Assembly (NCBI GenBank): GCA_021324735.1
Contig: JAJPIO010000001.1
Coordinates: forward strand, 1-64,000
Length of the DNA stretch: 64,000 nt
Direction: 5' to 3'
Origin: Bacteroidota bacterium
Lineage (GTDB): Bacteria; Bacteroidota; Ignavibacteria; Palsa-1295
Shown here: one piece after another, positions 1 through 9,862 of the stretch
Position numbering within the stretch: position 1 is the stretch's first letter
How the letters are laid out: each line of letters begins with the position of its first letter
Program-made: the position numbers and the translations under genes
Notes under the pieces: generated by a model
Seen by the model: only the letters and a program-made list of their open reading frames with translations
What the model was told of the DNA's origin: nothing
The model's database searches: none

Positions 1-1979
1 GTTTGGCTGGCCGCCGTGGCGTTGGTCTTCCAGCCCTGACCGGTCAGTCGCAACCGTGGTGAGAATTGCTGTGCACCAGCGGCGGCGGCGGTGGTGTTCG
101 TAAGTGCAACCGCATCCGTTGATGTCGTACCGATCGCGTTTTTTTGATGAGTGTGCGTACCGGTCCATGTTGGGCTGATCGTTTGATCTAACGCCGGTGC
201 GGCATCTGAACGCATGGCGGTCGTGGCGGTGCCATTAACAGCCGTGAGACCGACGCTCGCTGTGGGGTTTGCAAAACCACTCAGCGAACCTGGCAGATCA
301 CTGGCCTGAATCGCCGATGACGTAAAGTTTGTACCATCGCTGCGAAGATAATTGCCTGCCGTACCAGCCGTCGCAGGATAGGTTGCAGTGGACCAGGTCG
401 GTGCGGCGCTTGCTCCCGAACGAAGGATCTGCCCTGCCGTGGCCGTGCCAGAAAGGATAGCACCCGCACTTCCCGTACTATAAAAAATACCACCGTTCGA
501 AGCCGTGAGCGAGGCTCCGGTACCACCATTCGTTAACGTCAACGGGCTGCCCAGCGACAGGCTTGCCAACGTTCCGGCCCCACTCGACGAGAGCCGTTGC
601 GTACCGTTCTGATCCAACTCCATACCGCTCGCCAGATTCATCTGCGTCGCGTTGATCGTTAGACGGGTCGCCGGAGTGTTATCCGTGTTCGATGAACTCC
701 CTTGTCCCGACGGAGTCTGAAAAATAATGTTACTGCTCCCCGTACCTTCCGAGATTCCACTCGATAGCGTTAAGTCGCCGCCCGCTAAGTTATTCGTGCT
801 CGCACCCGATAGCGGAGCTCCGGCTTGAACCGTCAGGCCCTGACCGGACGTTGAGTTACCCGTATTACGGTTCAACGTCATCGTCCGCGACGCCGTACCA
901 TCGAAGGTCAGGGCCGTCGGATACTGGATCGCTCCTGTCAGGCCCGTCAATGATGTGATGTTCCCTTGAACTGCGGAGGGAAGCGTTTGACTCAGCGAGG
1001 GAATGCTCGAGCCGTTCGTGACTAAGACACTATTGGCCGCCGATGACGTCGCCTGGATCGGAGACGATCCATTGCCATACAAAATGCCGTTTTGAGTGAA
1101 ACTCGTCGAACCCGTGCCCCCACTCGTCACGTCCATTGTACCGCCAGCGAACTCCAGATCCCAGCCGTTGGTAGCATCATCCCATTCCAATTCCGCTGTC
1201 GACCCTGTTGGTATCGTGGCATCAACTCCGGTCCCCGTAAATATCTGATTACCTGCCGAACTTCCACTGTTCTGGTTTGCAAGTGTCAGTCTTTGTCCGG
1301 TCAGGTTTCGAATGCGAAGCCGGCGACCTTCCGTCCCCCCCGAAAATCCTGTAATGGTCGAAGCACCGGCGGTACCGGTAAGACCGATATGCAATTCACT
1401 GGTAGAACCAGCACTCACATTATTGTTAGTACTGCTTCCATTGATCGTCGCGGTATCATGACGAATAGCGAAAGTACCGTTGAGATCGAGCGTTGCATTT
1501 GGTGAGGTTTGTCCAATTCCTATCTTGCCCGCAAGCAGAGTACCACTGATATTTATATTTCCCGTTTGCTGAGTGCCTGGTGTAGTCGATTGAAGTTGGA
1601 CTCCAGTGCCAGAAGATAGTAGTGTAGCATCTGCATCGGGAAGAGTATATGTATGAGCGCTCGTGGGCCCGGTAAAGGTAACATACTGACTTCCGGTACC
1701 GCCATGAGCGCCAGTTAGAATATTGATCCAGGAAAGCGAACCGGTACCATCATTTAGCAACAATCCAACCGCATTAGCGCCTGGCAGCGTCAAGGAATAT
1801 CCGTTGGAGAGTGATGGGGCTTGAAGTACCAGCGTATGTGTGACATCCGTACTGCCTCCAAGCAACACGAGAGAACGGGCGTTCTGATTGAAGAACGTCT
1901 GCGCATTACTGACCGGCACAGAGAATGAGCATAAGGCCAGCGTAACAAGCAAAATTCGAATTTTTATATACGTTCTCAT
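1..1979 (-). CDS. Secreted tail-fibre-like repetitive protein, C-terminus cut by window edge
   Basis: The minus-strand frame is open from an ATG at 1977-1979 to the left edge (about 659 codons, no stop), so the C-terminus is missing. The N-terminus MRTYIKIRILLVTLALCSFS is a clear signal peptide ending near VSNAQT. The rest is Gly/Ser/Thr/Ala/Asn-rich and low in charge, with phrases such as GGTGSxxFTxNGILYGNG and TNTTAAAAGAQQFSPRLRLT that I recognise from phage tail-fibre-like and surface-fibre proteins of Bacteroidota. An internal segment (about 1140-1420) has the same pattern as the C-terminal domain of the next two genes: EGRRLRIRNLTG, SSAGNQIF, TAELEWDDATNGWDL. Extracellular beta-rich stalk is the likely form; role unknown. 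Secretion is inferred from the signal peptide only. No phage structural genes are near, so a chromosomal surface protein is preferred over a prophage remnant. Confidence 0.75.
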   Translation of the reverse strand, partial: MRTYIKIRILLVTLALCSFSVPVSNAQTFFNQNARSLVLLGGSTDVTHTLVLQAPSLSNGYSLTLPGANAVGLLLNDGTGSLSWINILTGAHGGTGSQYVTFTGPTSAHTYTLPDADATLLSSGTGVQLQSTTPGTQQTGNINISGTLLAGKIGIGQTSPNATLDLNGTFAIRHDTATINGSSTNNNVSAGSTSELHIGLTGTAGASTITGFSGGTEGRRLRIRNLTGQRLTLANQNSGSSAGNQIFTGTGVDATIPTGSTAELEWDDATNGWDLEFAGGTMDVTSGGTGSTSFTQNGILYGNGSSPIQATSSAANSVLVTNGSSIPSLSQTLPSAVQGNITSLTGLTGAIQYPTALTFDGTASRTMTLNRNTGNSTSGQGLTVQAGAPLSGASTNNLAGGDLTLSSGISEGTGSSNIIFQTPSGQGSSSNTDNTPATRLTINATQMNLASGMELDQNGTQRLSSSGAGTLASLSLGSPLTLTNGGTGASLTASNGGIFYSTGSAGAILSGTATAGQILRSGASAAPTWSTATYPATAGTAGNYLRSDGTNFTSSAIQASDLPGSLSGFANPTASVGLTAVNGTATTAMRSDAAPALDQTISPTWTGTHTHQKNAIGTTSTDAVALTNTTAAAAGAQQFSPRLRLTGQGWKTNATAASQ

Positions 1980-2208
1980 CAGAGTATAGGTCGACACATC
2001 ACACAGTTTTCATTGCAGAATGAATAGCAGGAATACGTCCCGAAGCACGCATCATACTATTCCCCGCATGTGAGGCGACGATTGTTTCTTTCTATCTTCT
2101 TATATCCGCAACAAAATCAATATATAGTTCGCAACTAAATCAGTTGTAACGCGAATAAACGCAACATTACAACAAGATCAGACGACGACTAAAAACGATC
2201 TCCATTTT

Positions 2209-2243
2209 AGGGAAGAGGCGACAAAGGAATTAACCTCTTCCCT
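2209..2243. repeat. 10-bp perfect inverted repeat between fibre-like genes
   Basis: AGGGAAGAGG (2209-2218) and CCTCTTCCCT (2234-2243) pair perfectly around a 15-nt loop, 10 bp past the stop of the 2254-3588 gene. The position suits a transcription terminator for the leftward transcript, but no T-run follows on that strand, so it could instead protect the mRNA 3' end. The rest of 1980-2253 shows no gene. Confidence 0.5.
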
Positions 2244-2253
2244 ATCGACGCAT

Positions 2254-3588
2254 TTATTGCGCAGAGATCATCCTCCAACGATGGTTGGTTGATGTACCAT
2301 CGTAGATGAACGTCGCAGTGCCACCCGGCGCCATAATGATATCCGAGTTACCCGGCAGATTGAAACGATTGGCTGCCGTGGAGCTCGAACCGTCGTCATG
2401 CTGGATCGTAATATTGCCAGCACTATTCGCGTTGACGAGCACGATCATTCGGCCATCCGCACCACCAGTAATACCGGTAATGGTCGCGTTTGCGCTCGAA
2501 GCGGTCGTGATCATAAAATACGTGTTAGTGGCACCGAGATTCCAGTCATTAGTGGTACCAGACGAGAGCGCGGTTGGCGCGTTCGAAGAGTATGCGGTTC
2601 CAGTGAAAGTTTGACCGCCCGTCCACGAATTAGCATGTGCGGTGTTAATATCAGCGTTGATATTCGCACCAAGTGTATTGCCGGTACCGGTGACCGTGAT
2701 GCTGGACCCGGTAGATGTCAGGCTTCCAGTCGTCGCGGAAATTGTGATCGCTCCAGAATGAGAAGAGTTATCACCATTGACCTGAATTGGGGCGGTACCG
2801 GTCGCTGAGGTTACGCCAACCGACGAAAGCGTCGTCCATGTCGCATTACCGCTGGCGTCCGAGGTCAGGACCGCACCGGCGGCTTGATTACCATCAATAT
2901 ATTGGAGTCCCTTTGCTGCACCGGTATTAACGACGACCTTTCCCGTCCAGGTGTTCGAATGGGTCAGATCGAGACCGAGCGCATGCGTACCGACCGTAAG
3001 GGTGGCATCGTAATTCAATACGTCGGCGTTGAGCGATTTCGTAGACGTCGAAGCATTGACCGAGCTAACGAGGTTTGCTGCCTGTGTAGCATCCGCCGGA
3101 AGCAACTGGTCACCCGTCCAAGTATTACCGTGAGAGAGATCGATATCTAACGCATGGGATGCCACTTTAAGCGTACTGCCATAATTAAGCACATCCGCAT
3201 TCATCGACTTGGCTGTTGCCGGTGCATTTAAGGCAGCGACAATGTCATTACCGGCGGTAACGGTAGCTGCGATCGCGTTGCTGCCCGCAGAACCGGTCAC
3301 GTCACCAGCCAGGGTAATTCCGGAAGCTGGGTTGGTCCAGGAAAGTGTACCAGACCCATTAGTTGTCAGCACCCAGCCATTGCCGCCATCGCCCGTAGGC
3401 AAGGTCCAGGAATGTGCGCCCGTAATGCTTCCGGCAGTGATCGTAAATAGGTTCGAAGGATCGGTACCTCCGCTTGGAAGCACGATCTTCGTTGCCCAAT
3501 CAGGTTTGTATGTTTGGGACTGTGCGCTCGTGGCACCTAACGCCACAGCCAGGATTGTCACAAACAGGATCGATATTCTTGCATTCAT
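2254..3588 (-). CDS. Secreted fibre-like protein with conserved C-terminal domain
   Basis: 444 residues from the ATG at 3586-3588, chosen because it begins a textbook signal peptide (MNARISILFVTILAVALGAT, cleavage near SAQSQ). The longer frame up to 3642 would overlap the upstream gene and has no signal at its start. The body contains repeated units of about 55 residues (TSTKSLNADVLNYDATLTVG, SHANSWTGGQTF), then a C-terminal domain from about residue 350: GADGRMIVLVNANSAG, TAANRFNLPGNSDIIM, ATFIYDGTSTNHRWRM. That domain is nearly the same as the C-terminus of the upstream neighbour and resembles an internal segment of the downstream one. Repetitive stalk plus globular tip is the likely form. 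Cotranscription with the upstream gene (29-bp gap) is likely. Function unknown. Confidence 0.72.
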   Translation of the reverse strand: MNARISILFVTILAVALGATSAQSQTYKPDWATKIVLPSGGTDPSNLFTITAGSITGAHSWTLPTGDGGNGWVLTTNGSGTLSWTNPASGITLAGDVTGSAGSNAIAATVTAGNDIVAALNAPATAKSMNADVLNYGSTLKVASHALDIDLSHGNTWTGDQLLPADATQAANLVSSVNASTSTKSLNADVLNYDATLTVGTHALGLDLTHSNTWTGKVVVNTGAAKGLQYIDGNQAAGAVLTSDASGNATWTTLSSVGVTSATGTAPIQVNGDNSSHSGAITISATTGSLTSTGSSITVTGTGNTLGANINADINTAHANSWTGGQTFTGTAYSSNAPTALSSGTTNDWNLGATNTYFMITTASSANATITGITGGADGRMIVLVNANSAGNITIQHDDGSSSTAANRFNLPGNSDIIMAPGGTATFIYDGTSTNHRWRMISAQ

Positions 3589-3617
3589 TTTATGTAGGGA
3601 TGAGATGGTTAAAAAAA

Positions 3618-4475
3618 TTAGTTGGTCGACATCAACTCCCAATCGTTCAGCGTGCCGTCATAGATGAAGGTCGCTGTACCTTGTTTACCGAGAATGATAT
3701 CATTGCCCCCGGGCAGATCGAATCGATTGCCGGAGGATGAATTGCTACTTTGATTTTTGATCACGATGGCATCGGTGCTCGTATTGACAAGCGTAATAAC
3801 CCTGCCATCGGAAATTCCAGAATTGCTGAGACCCGTCAGGTCTACCGAGCCTCCCGTTCCATTCGATAAGCGAATGTAGGTCCCGTTCGAGGCGACCGAA
3901 TAGTTATTCGTTGGATTGGACGAAAGAGCACCCGGAGTATTCGTATTGTTAGTGATCGTACCGCCAGCGTTCACCCAGGCCGGCACCCCACCTGAAACCC
4001 CTAATATCTGGCTCGAGGAACCGACAGGTAATCGCGAGAGCGCGCTGGTCGACGAAGCATAGAGAAGATCACCGACAGTGTAACTACCGAATCCAGTCCC
4101 ACCCGATGTTGCCGGAACAGGCGAAGAAAAAGTGAACGTCCCGGTGATGTCTACATTTCCATGGATCGTAGCACCACCATTGATCGTGGCGCCTCCGTTT
4201 ATGGTCATTCCACCATCGATCGTCTGTCCACCGGCCAGGTTGCTGATGATCAGATTCGCATTATTGGCACCGCTTGGTATATAAACAATTTGATTGCCGG
4301 AGAGCGGACGCGTTTTTATGATCGACCAAATGCCGTTACCGTCATCGATATAAAGTTTATCCTGGCGAACCTGTGAAGACGCAACGAGTGGGACGATCAA
4401 AACGAGAAGGGCAATTAAAAACGGCGTCGACCAGATGCGAACGCGAGCAGTCTCTTCCGAGGAGCGTCGGCTCAT
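3618..4475 (-). CDS. Secreted fibre-like protein with hexapeptide-like repeats
   Basis: First gene of the leftward fibre trio. I chose the ATG at 4473-4475 (MSRRSSEETARVRIWSTPFL, then a hydrophobic stretch ending VASSQ); another ATG at 4490 is in frame and equally possible. After the signal comes a segment with short repeats TINGGATINGGATIHGNVDI, like a left-handed beta-helix or trimeric stalk, then GGTGFGSYTVGDLLYASS, a phrase common in fibre proteins, and a C-terminal domain with SDGRVITLVNTSTDAIVI, SSGNRFDLPGGNDIIL and ATFIYDGTLNDWELMS. The last about 95 residues match the C-terminus of the next gene, so the two are paralogues. Probably a surface or secreted structural protein; its partner is unknown. 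Confidence 0.72.
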   Translation of the reverse strand: MSRRSSEETARVRIWSTPFLIALLVLIVPLVASSQVRQDKLYIDDGNGIWSIIKTRPLSGNQIVYIPSGANNANLIISNLAGGQTIDGGMTINGGATINGGATIHGNVDITGTFTFSSPVPATSGGTGFGSYTVGDLLYASSTSALSRLPVGSSSQILGVSGGVPAWVNAGGTITNNTNTPGALSSNPTNNYSVASNGTYIRLSNGTGGSVDLTGLSNSGISDGRVITLVNTSTDAIVIKNQSSNSSSGNRFDLPGGNDIILGKQGTATFIYDGTLNDWELMSTN

Positions 4476-4960
4476 CGAAGCAATTCCCATACAGGACGCG
4501 CTGACGTCCTTAATTGCTGAAAAAGTCCACTCGTTGTACATTTCGATCGTATCCTGCAGTCATCAATCATCGGGATCTTCGTCCATGAGAATGGCCGATA
4601 ATACTAAGACCATGCTGACGCGAAGAGAGCATAGCCATAGCAGAACCCTTCATGCGGTCCATGAACCGCATGAGTTCTTATTGATAAAAGCAGGCGTTTA
4701 TTCGCAACCAAACGCCATGATGCGCATCAAATCAAAAAAAATACGCATCATTCACTGACTTCGACACCGCTCGAGGATACCCAACCAATGGCCCCTGAGA
4801 GCAATGTATTAGTCGTTGCCTTAAGTAAAAAAGAGTAAGCGAACAATGGAAACTGTATGGGGCCGGTTTCCAATTCAACGGGCAAGACACTAGTTTTCTA
4901 TCTTCGGTTCCGATAGAAATTCATGATAGAAAACTATGGAATTCAGACCAGTCCACCCAT
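4476..4960. other. Intergenic region without a supported gene
   Basis: 485 bases between the fibre trio and the PAS kinase. It should hold the promoter for the leftward fibre genes, but no clear TAnnTTTG box could be fixed. A hairpin lies at 4891-4936 (listed separately). Short frames here look random. Confidence 0.5.
4891..4936 (-). terminator. Long hairpin downstream of the PAS kinase gene
   Basis: TAGTTTTCTATC (4891-4902) and GATAGAAAACTA (4925-4936) are perfect 12-bp inverted repeats. A third partial arm GATAGAAA (4912-4919) can pair with the same left arm, giving two mutually exclusive hairpins. It lies 25 bases past the stop of the kinase gene. A T-run is lacking, so Rho-independent termination is uncertain. 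Confidence 0.45.
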
Positions 4961-7900
4961 TTATTGCGCGACCAGGTATTGCTGCGCAATTTCTACGATC
5001 TGCGAGCGCGTAAAGGGTTTGGCGATATAATCGGTGCAGCCAGCTTCGAGAGCCATTTTGCGATCTGCTTGCATAGCATATGCAGTGATCGCGATTATCG
5101 GAACATTGCGAAAGGACTTATGCTGTCGAAGTTCTATTGTAAGATCCAGACCAGTGGTGAACTCACCAAGATTAATATCCATAAAGATCAGGTCCGGTAC
5201 AAGTTCTTTAAAAAGACCTCGCGCATCCGCAATGCTTCGAGCATGGAGCACATCGTACTTCTGCCCAAGTATAGCGGTCACCAGCTTTACCGTCTCTAAA
5301 GAATCTTCAACCAGGACGATCTTCTTCTTCGGTTTCTCGTCGGCTTTTGAAACGGGAACATCACCAATTGGAAGACGAACGATAAATGTACTTCCAACAT
5401 GACGAGCACTACGAACCTCTATGGAGCCACCCATTGCTTCAGTAAGCCGGCTACTAATAGTGAGCCCCAATCCTGTGCCTTCGTGGCTTCTGTGATATCC
5501 GGTTGATTCCTGTTTGAACTCTTCGAAGATCAGCGGCAGATTCTCCGGGGCGATCCCAAAACCAGTATCTTCTACCGTAATAGTAAAATGCTCGCCAACC
5601 GGCGTCCTACCCGATGAGTAGGATGAGAAGCCCGGTACTAAAGGTATTGGGGTTTCTCGTTCGAAGGGTCCTTCGACCTTCACCTGGACAGAGCCCGTAT
5701 CGGTAAACTTTATCGCATTACCGATCAGATTGGTGACGACATGGTCCAACTGTTTTGCATCGACGAACCCTTCGAAGGAAGATTCTGACGGAGTGAACGT
5801 TAGTTTGATCTGTTTTTGCGAAGCAAGTGGCTCGAGCAGGGAACAGATGCGGCGGATCTCACTATTGATCGGGGTGACTACCGGCGAAAGTTTAATACTG
5901 CGGGATTCGACTTGCGCAAGATCGAGAATTCCATTGATCGTTACAAGCAGCCGCTTCGCGCTGGACTCGATCACGGCAGTATGTTCCGCAAGCTCCGGAT
6001 CTTTGATCCGCTCATGCAATAGTTCGGAAAAGCCGAGAATGGCCGTCATGGGCGTCCGTATCTCATGACTCATATTTGCCAGGAAGCTCGACTTCAGCCG
6101 CGTCATTTCTTCGGCTTTTTCTTTCGCCAGAATAGCAAGATTGCGTTCCTGCTCTAATTGGGCTTCCATTCGCTTTCGAGGCGTAATATCCTGTAAGCTT
6201 CCGACTATTCTCACAGCTGCACCTGAGGCGTTACGCTGAATGATTCCTCGATCCCACACGTAGACATAATGGCCATCTCGATGCTGCATTCGAAACTCTG
6301 TTTCATACAGAGTCTTGTCCCCATTGATCGCAGACCAAATGGTATCTCGAACTCGCTCCCGGTCTTCAGCATGAATTTCGGAATCGGCAAAACTTTCCAG
6401 GTGATACCACTTCGCACTTTCGACCGTCGTTTTTTCTTGACTATAGCCCAGCATTTCAAAGAACCCATTGGCTACAACCGAGTGAGTACATAAGTCCCAA
6501 TCGTAGATCACGGACGTGACAGCCTTAGAAGCGAGTACAAATCGCTCGTTCGCTTGCTCGATAGCAAGTTTGTCTTGGATTTGGGCGGTCACATCCTGGG
6601 TACTTCCAATAATTCGTATGATATTACCCTCTTTGTCCCGTACGATCCTTCCCCGCTCCCACACGGATATATAGTGGCCATCCTTGTGGAGCATCCGATA
6701 CTCCGCCTCATAAAGACGTTGATCAGGACGAATAACAGTACCCTTTACGCGTTCGACATCCTCCGGATGAATTCGGCTGTGCCACCACTCAATGGTTCCT
6801 ATTTCCGGGTTTTCGTTTTGGTCAAAACCTAATAAGAGTTTGAGTCCCGATGATCGCTGGGAACGGCCGGTCGTAACGTCGAGATCATAAATAACGGATG
6901 TTACCGCCTCCGAAGCAAGCTGGAATCGCTCGTTCGCTAACTGAAGCTCCTTCTTGATGCGAATCTCTTCGGTAACGTCCTGGGTGCTTCCAACAACGCG
7001 TATTGCCTTGCCGGTGGGATCCCGCTGAATAATACCACGGTCCCAAACATACACGTAGTGGCCATCGCGATGCTGCATGCGAAATTCTACTTCATAGGCA
7101 GCTTTATCCTGTATGGCATCCCACACGATCTGGGAAACGAATGGCAGATCGTCGGGATGAATTTTTTGCGACCACCATTCTGCCCGCTGAATTTCGGGTG
7201 ATTGTACTGGATCGAATCCGAGGAGATCGATCATGCCGGGAGAGACGATACACTCATCCGTCAGTAAATTCCAATCGTAAATAACGGAAGTAACGGCTTG
7301 CGATGCTAAGCGATACCGTTCATTCGCTTCTTCGATCTCCTGTTTTGCCCGTACTTCTGCGGTAATATCCTGCGTGCTTCCAATCAGTCGCACGATCTTG
7401 CCGATAGGGTCACGAGAGATGCGGCAACGATCCCATACATGAATATAGTGGCCATCTCGGTGTAGCACCCTGTACTGAGCTTCACAGATCTGTTGATCGG
7501 CAGGAATATTTTCGATCGCGCTGTTGGCCCGATCGAGGTCATCTGGATGAATACGCTGTTGCCACCATTCAAGAGTACTGATCTCAGGACTCTCTTTGGG
7601 ATCAAATCCCAAGAGTGTTTTTAGGCCAGATGAACGCTCGCAGTATCCTGTCTCAAAATCAAGATCATATATAAGGGAAGTAATGGCTTCGGATGCAAGC
7701 CGATACCGTTCGTTCGATTTTTGCAGCTCGTTCTTGGAGAGGACCAGTTCTGTAACATCTTGTGTGCTGCCGACAATACGTATTGCAGTACCTGATTCAT
7801 CTCGAGCTACGACTCCGCGATCCCATACGTAAATGTAGCGACCGTCTTTATGCTGCATCCGGTACTCGGCTTCGTAAGAACGTTCGGAGTGCAGCACTTT

Positions 7901-9640
7901 ATCGAGCAGCGCACGAACATTCCCCGCATCATCGGGATGAATTCGAGTGAACCACCAATCGATCGAATCGACCCCATTTTCTTGCGGCTCAAAGCCCAGC
8001 AAGTTCAATAATCCTCGCGTGCGGTCGGAGTGTCCGGTCTTCAGATCGACATCATAGATCACGGAGGCTACCGCTTCTGACGCCAACCGATACCGATCGT
8101 TAGCGATCTGCAATTCGCGCTCGACCTCCATGCGTCGCGTCACATCCTCTAATAGAGAAAATCGTGCAACCTCATTGTTGTATTTTACAAGATGATGGAA
8201 GATCTGGACATAAATGGGTTCGCCATTCTTTTTCTTATGACGAACAATAATAGAAACTTCATTTCCCGTATTCTGTATTTGCTGTATCGATTCCTCATAG
8301 AATTCCTGATGGTCCTCCGGCAATCGAATATCTAACAGATTGAGATCGGCAAACTCCTCTTTGGTGAAACCATATAGTTCACAGGCGGCACGATTGACCT
8401 GAAGGAACTTGAACGTCTCCGTAGAGAAGATCCACATGGGCAACGGACTCTCTTCAAACAGTTTTCGGTACTGCGCTTCCGATTCGGCGAGGGCTTTTTG
8501 AATCTTCTCCTGTTCCGTTATTTCATAGGAAATCGAAAGGCGGCCCGTATCTTGTCCGTTCTCTTTTAAGGAATAAATGGAGGTGGATAATACACGCTCG
8601 GTGCCGTCCGTACTTTTTAATCGGAATAACCCTTTCCACTTCCCTGTCTCGGCGAGAGCCGAGTCGATCGCTTCGTAGGACTCTTCGGGCTTCCATTCCG
8701 GCATTATATCTCGCCCAATCGTTCCGATTACATCTTTGGCATAAATTCCGAATTGGCGTTCTGCAGCCGGATTCCAATACGTGACTTTTCCTTCTTTATC
8801 CGTGGCAAGAATAATATCTCCGGTCTGCGAAAGAATATTCGCCTGGAATTGGATCTGATCGAGAATTCGGCGCTCTGTTGTAACATTCCTGCCAAAGACA
8901 GAAATAGCAACAACCCGATCTCCATCAAAAACCGGATTTAAAGTGAATTGAATTATTTCATCGCCGTATGGTGAAATATATCGGCGCTCTTCGGAGACGC
9001 GTTCTCCTCGGAATGCCCGCTCATACATAGGATTCCAAAACGCTTGTTCTTCTGAAGGGACCACATCGTTAAGGCGCATGCCTACTTCCAGATCGACCTT
9101 AAAGATCGTACGGAATATGTCTCGAAGAACGGAATTGAACGTGATCAACCGCCCTTCGGTATCGACCGAGCATATAGCATCATTCGAGTGGTCGAGGACG
9201 GTCTTAAAATTAGTTCTGGAACCGTCCAACTCCACCGTCTTTTGTTGTAGATCTGTATAATCGACAGCACTCCAGACAAAAGCTTTGACATCGGGATTCG
9301 TTAACTCGTTCTTGATCGCACATTTTGCAGAGCGGCTACTACCATCTGCATGTAAAAGTCGAACGTCCTGATAGTGTGTATCGCAGCACGGTAATAACGT
9401 TAATTGGGTCTGAAGACCGATCCAATCATCCTTGTGAATGATTGTAGAAAGATTCTTACCAATAAGAGATTCAGGATCTCGTCCTAAAACAGTTTTAAAG
9501 GCAGGACTGATATATGTAAAACAATTATCAGCATTGGTGAGAAAATGAAGACCCTGAGCAGTTTCTAACAAGCTTTGGTACGCTCGTTCACTGATGCTTG
9601 ACTCCACTACTTTTTCGGCTCGCTTCGGGGCTTTGCTCAT
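4961..9640 (-). CDS. Hybrid sensor histidine kinase with nine PAS domains and a receiver
   Basis: 1559 residues with no transmembrane segment, so probably a cytoplasmic sensor. Order: four divergent PAS domains (about 18-135, 140-255, 262-380, 388-505), then five tandem PAS/PAC repeats of about 130 residues (about 514-1180) built on NERYRLASEAVTSVIYD, EWWxxRIHPDD, YRMxHxDGHYxYVWDRG and IRIVGSTQDVT. Then come HisKA with the H-box FLANMSHEIRTPMTAILGFS, HATPase_c with N-box NLIGNAIKF, G1 DTGFGIAP and G2 GTGLGL, and a C-terminal receiver (about 1438-1559) with phospho-acceptor Asp1488 (MDINLG) and Lys in AKPF. The kinase should autophosphorylate on the H-box His and pass phosphate to its own receiver. 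Output partner and signal are unknown. The gene stands alone, and the near-identical repeats suggest recent internal duplication. Confidence 0.93.
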   Translation of the reverse strand: MSKAPKRAEKVVESSISERAYQSLLETAQGLHFLTNADNCFTYISPAFKTVLGRDPESLIGKNLSTIIHKDDWIGLQTQLTLLPCCDTHYQDVRLLHADGSSRSAKCAIKNELTNPDVKAFVWSAVDYTDLQQKTVELDGSRTNFKTVLDHSNDAICSVDTEGRLITFNSVLRDIFRTIFKVDLEVGMRLNDVVPSEEQAFWNPMYERAFRGERVSEERRYISPYGDEIIQFTLNPVFDGDRVVAISVFGRNVTTERRILDQIQFQANILSQTGDIILATDKEGKVTYWNPAAERQFGIYAKDVIGTIGRDIMPEWKPEESYEAIDSALAETGKWKGLFRLKSTDGTERVLSTSIYSLKENGQDTGRLSISYEITEQEKIQKALAESEAQYRKLFEESPLPMWIFSTETFKFLQVNRAACELYGFTKEEFADLNLLDIRLPEDHQEFYEESIQQIQNTGNEVSIIVRHKKKNGEPIYVQIFHHLVKYNNEVARFSLLEDVTRRMEVERELQIANDRYRLASEAVASVIYDVDLKTGHSDRTRGLLNLLGFEPQENGVDSIDWWFTRIHPDDAGNVRALLDKVLHSERSYEAEYRMQHKDGRYIYVWDRGVVARDESGTAIRIVGSTQDVTELVLSKNELQKSNERYRLASEAITSLIYDLDFETGYCERSSGLKTLLGFDPKESPEISTLEWWQQRIHPDDLDRANSAIENIPADQQICEAQYRVLHRDGHYIHVWDRCRISRDPIGKIVRLIGSTQDITAEVRAKQEIEEANERYRLASQAVTSVIYDWNLLTDECIVSPGMIDLLGFDPVQSPEIQRAEWWSQKIHPDDLPFVSQIVWDAIQDKAAYEVEFRMQHRDGHYVYVWDRGIIQRDPTGKAIRVVGSTQDVTEEIRIKKELQLANERFQLASEAVTSVIYDLDVTTGRSQRSSGLKLLLGFDQNENPEIGTIEWWHSRIHPEDVERVKGTVIRPDQRLYEAEYRMLHKDGHYISVWERGRIVRDKEGNIIRIIGSTQDVTAQIQDKLAIEQANERFVLASKAVTSVIYDWDLCTHSVVANGFFEMLGYSQEKTTVESAKWYHLESFADSEIHAEDRERVRDTIWSAINGDKTLYETEFRMQHRDGHYVYVWDRGIIQRNASGAAVRIVGSLQDITPRKRMEAQLEQERNLAILAKEKAEEMTRLKSSFLANMSHEIRTPMTAILGFSELLHERIKDPELAEHTAVIESSAKRLLVTINGILDLAQVESRSIKLSPVVTPINSEIRRICSLLEPLASQKQIKLTFTPSESSFEGFVDAKQLDHVVTNLIGNAIKFTDTGSVQVKVEGPFERETPIPLVPGFSSYSSGRTPVGEHFTITVEDTGFGIAPENLPLIFEEFKQESTGYHRSHEGTGLGLTISSRLTEAMGGSIEVRSARHVGSTFIVRLPIGDVPVSKADEKPKKKIVLVEDSLETVKLVTAILGQKYDVLHARSIADARGLFKELVPDLIFMDINLGEFTTGLDLTIELRQHKSFRNVPIIAITAYAMQADRKMALEAGCTDYIAKPFTRSQIVEIAQQYLVAQ

Positions 9641-9862
9641 GCAGTACGTTAGTGAAACAGTTAGGCTGCACGGTATATACTTATACCTGCAAATTCATTC
9701 ACAATCCAGAGCGACTCGCGCATGTGGGGGCACGAGAAAGCAAAGAACAGCCGATTGAGTCAGAAATCAGATCTTGGGCAGTATTCCATCCCGACCAGCA
9801 TCTAATCCCTTTGCCTGATACGTGGAACAAGGTTTTCTATAATCCAGAAGTTCCGAAGCAAA

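Noticed and set aside
4140-4200. CRISPR or tandem DNA repeat
   Set aside because: The short repeated codons (TINGGA) encode hexapeptide repeats in a coding sequence; there are no spacers and no cas genes.
1-4475. Prophage
   Set aside because: Only fibre-like proteins with signal peptides occur; there are no capsid, terminase, integrase or lysis genes nearby.
4435-4758. 107-codon plus-strand frame in the gap after the fibre genes
   Set aside because: No start signal, no domain, overlaps the signal peptide of the fibre gene.
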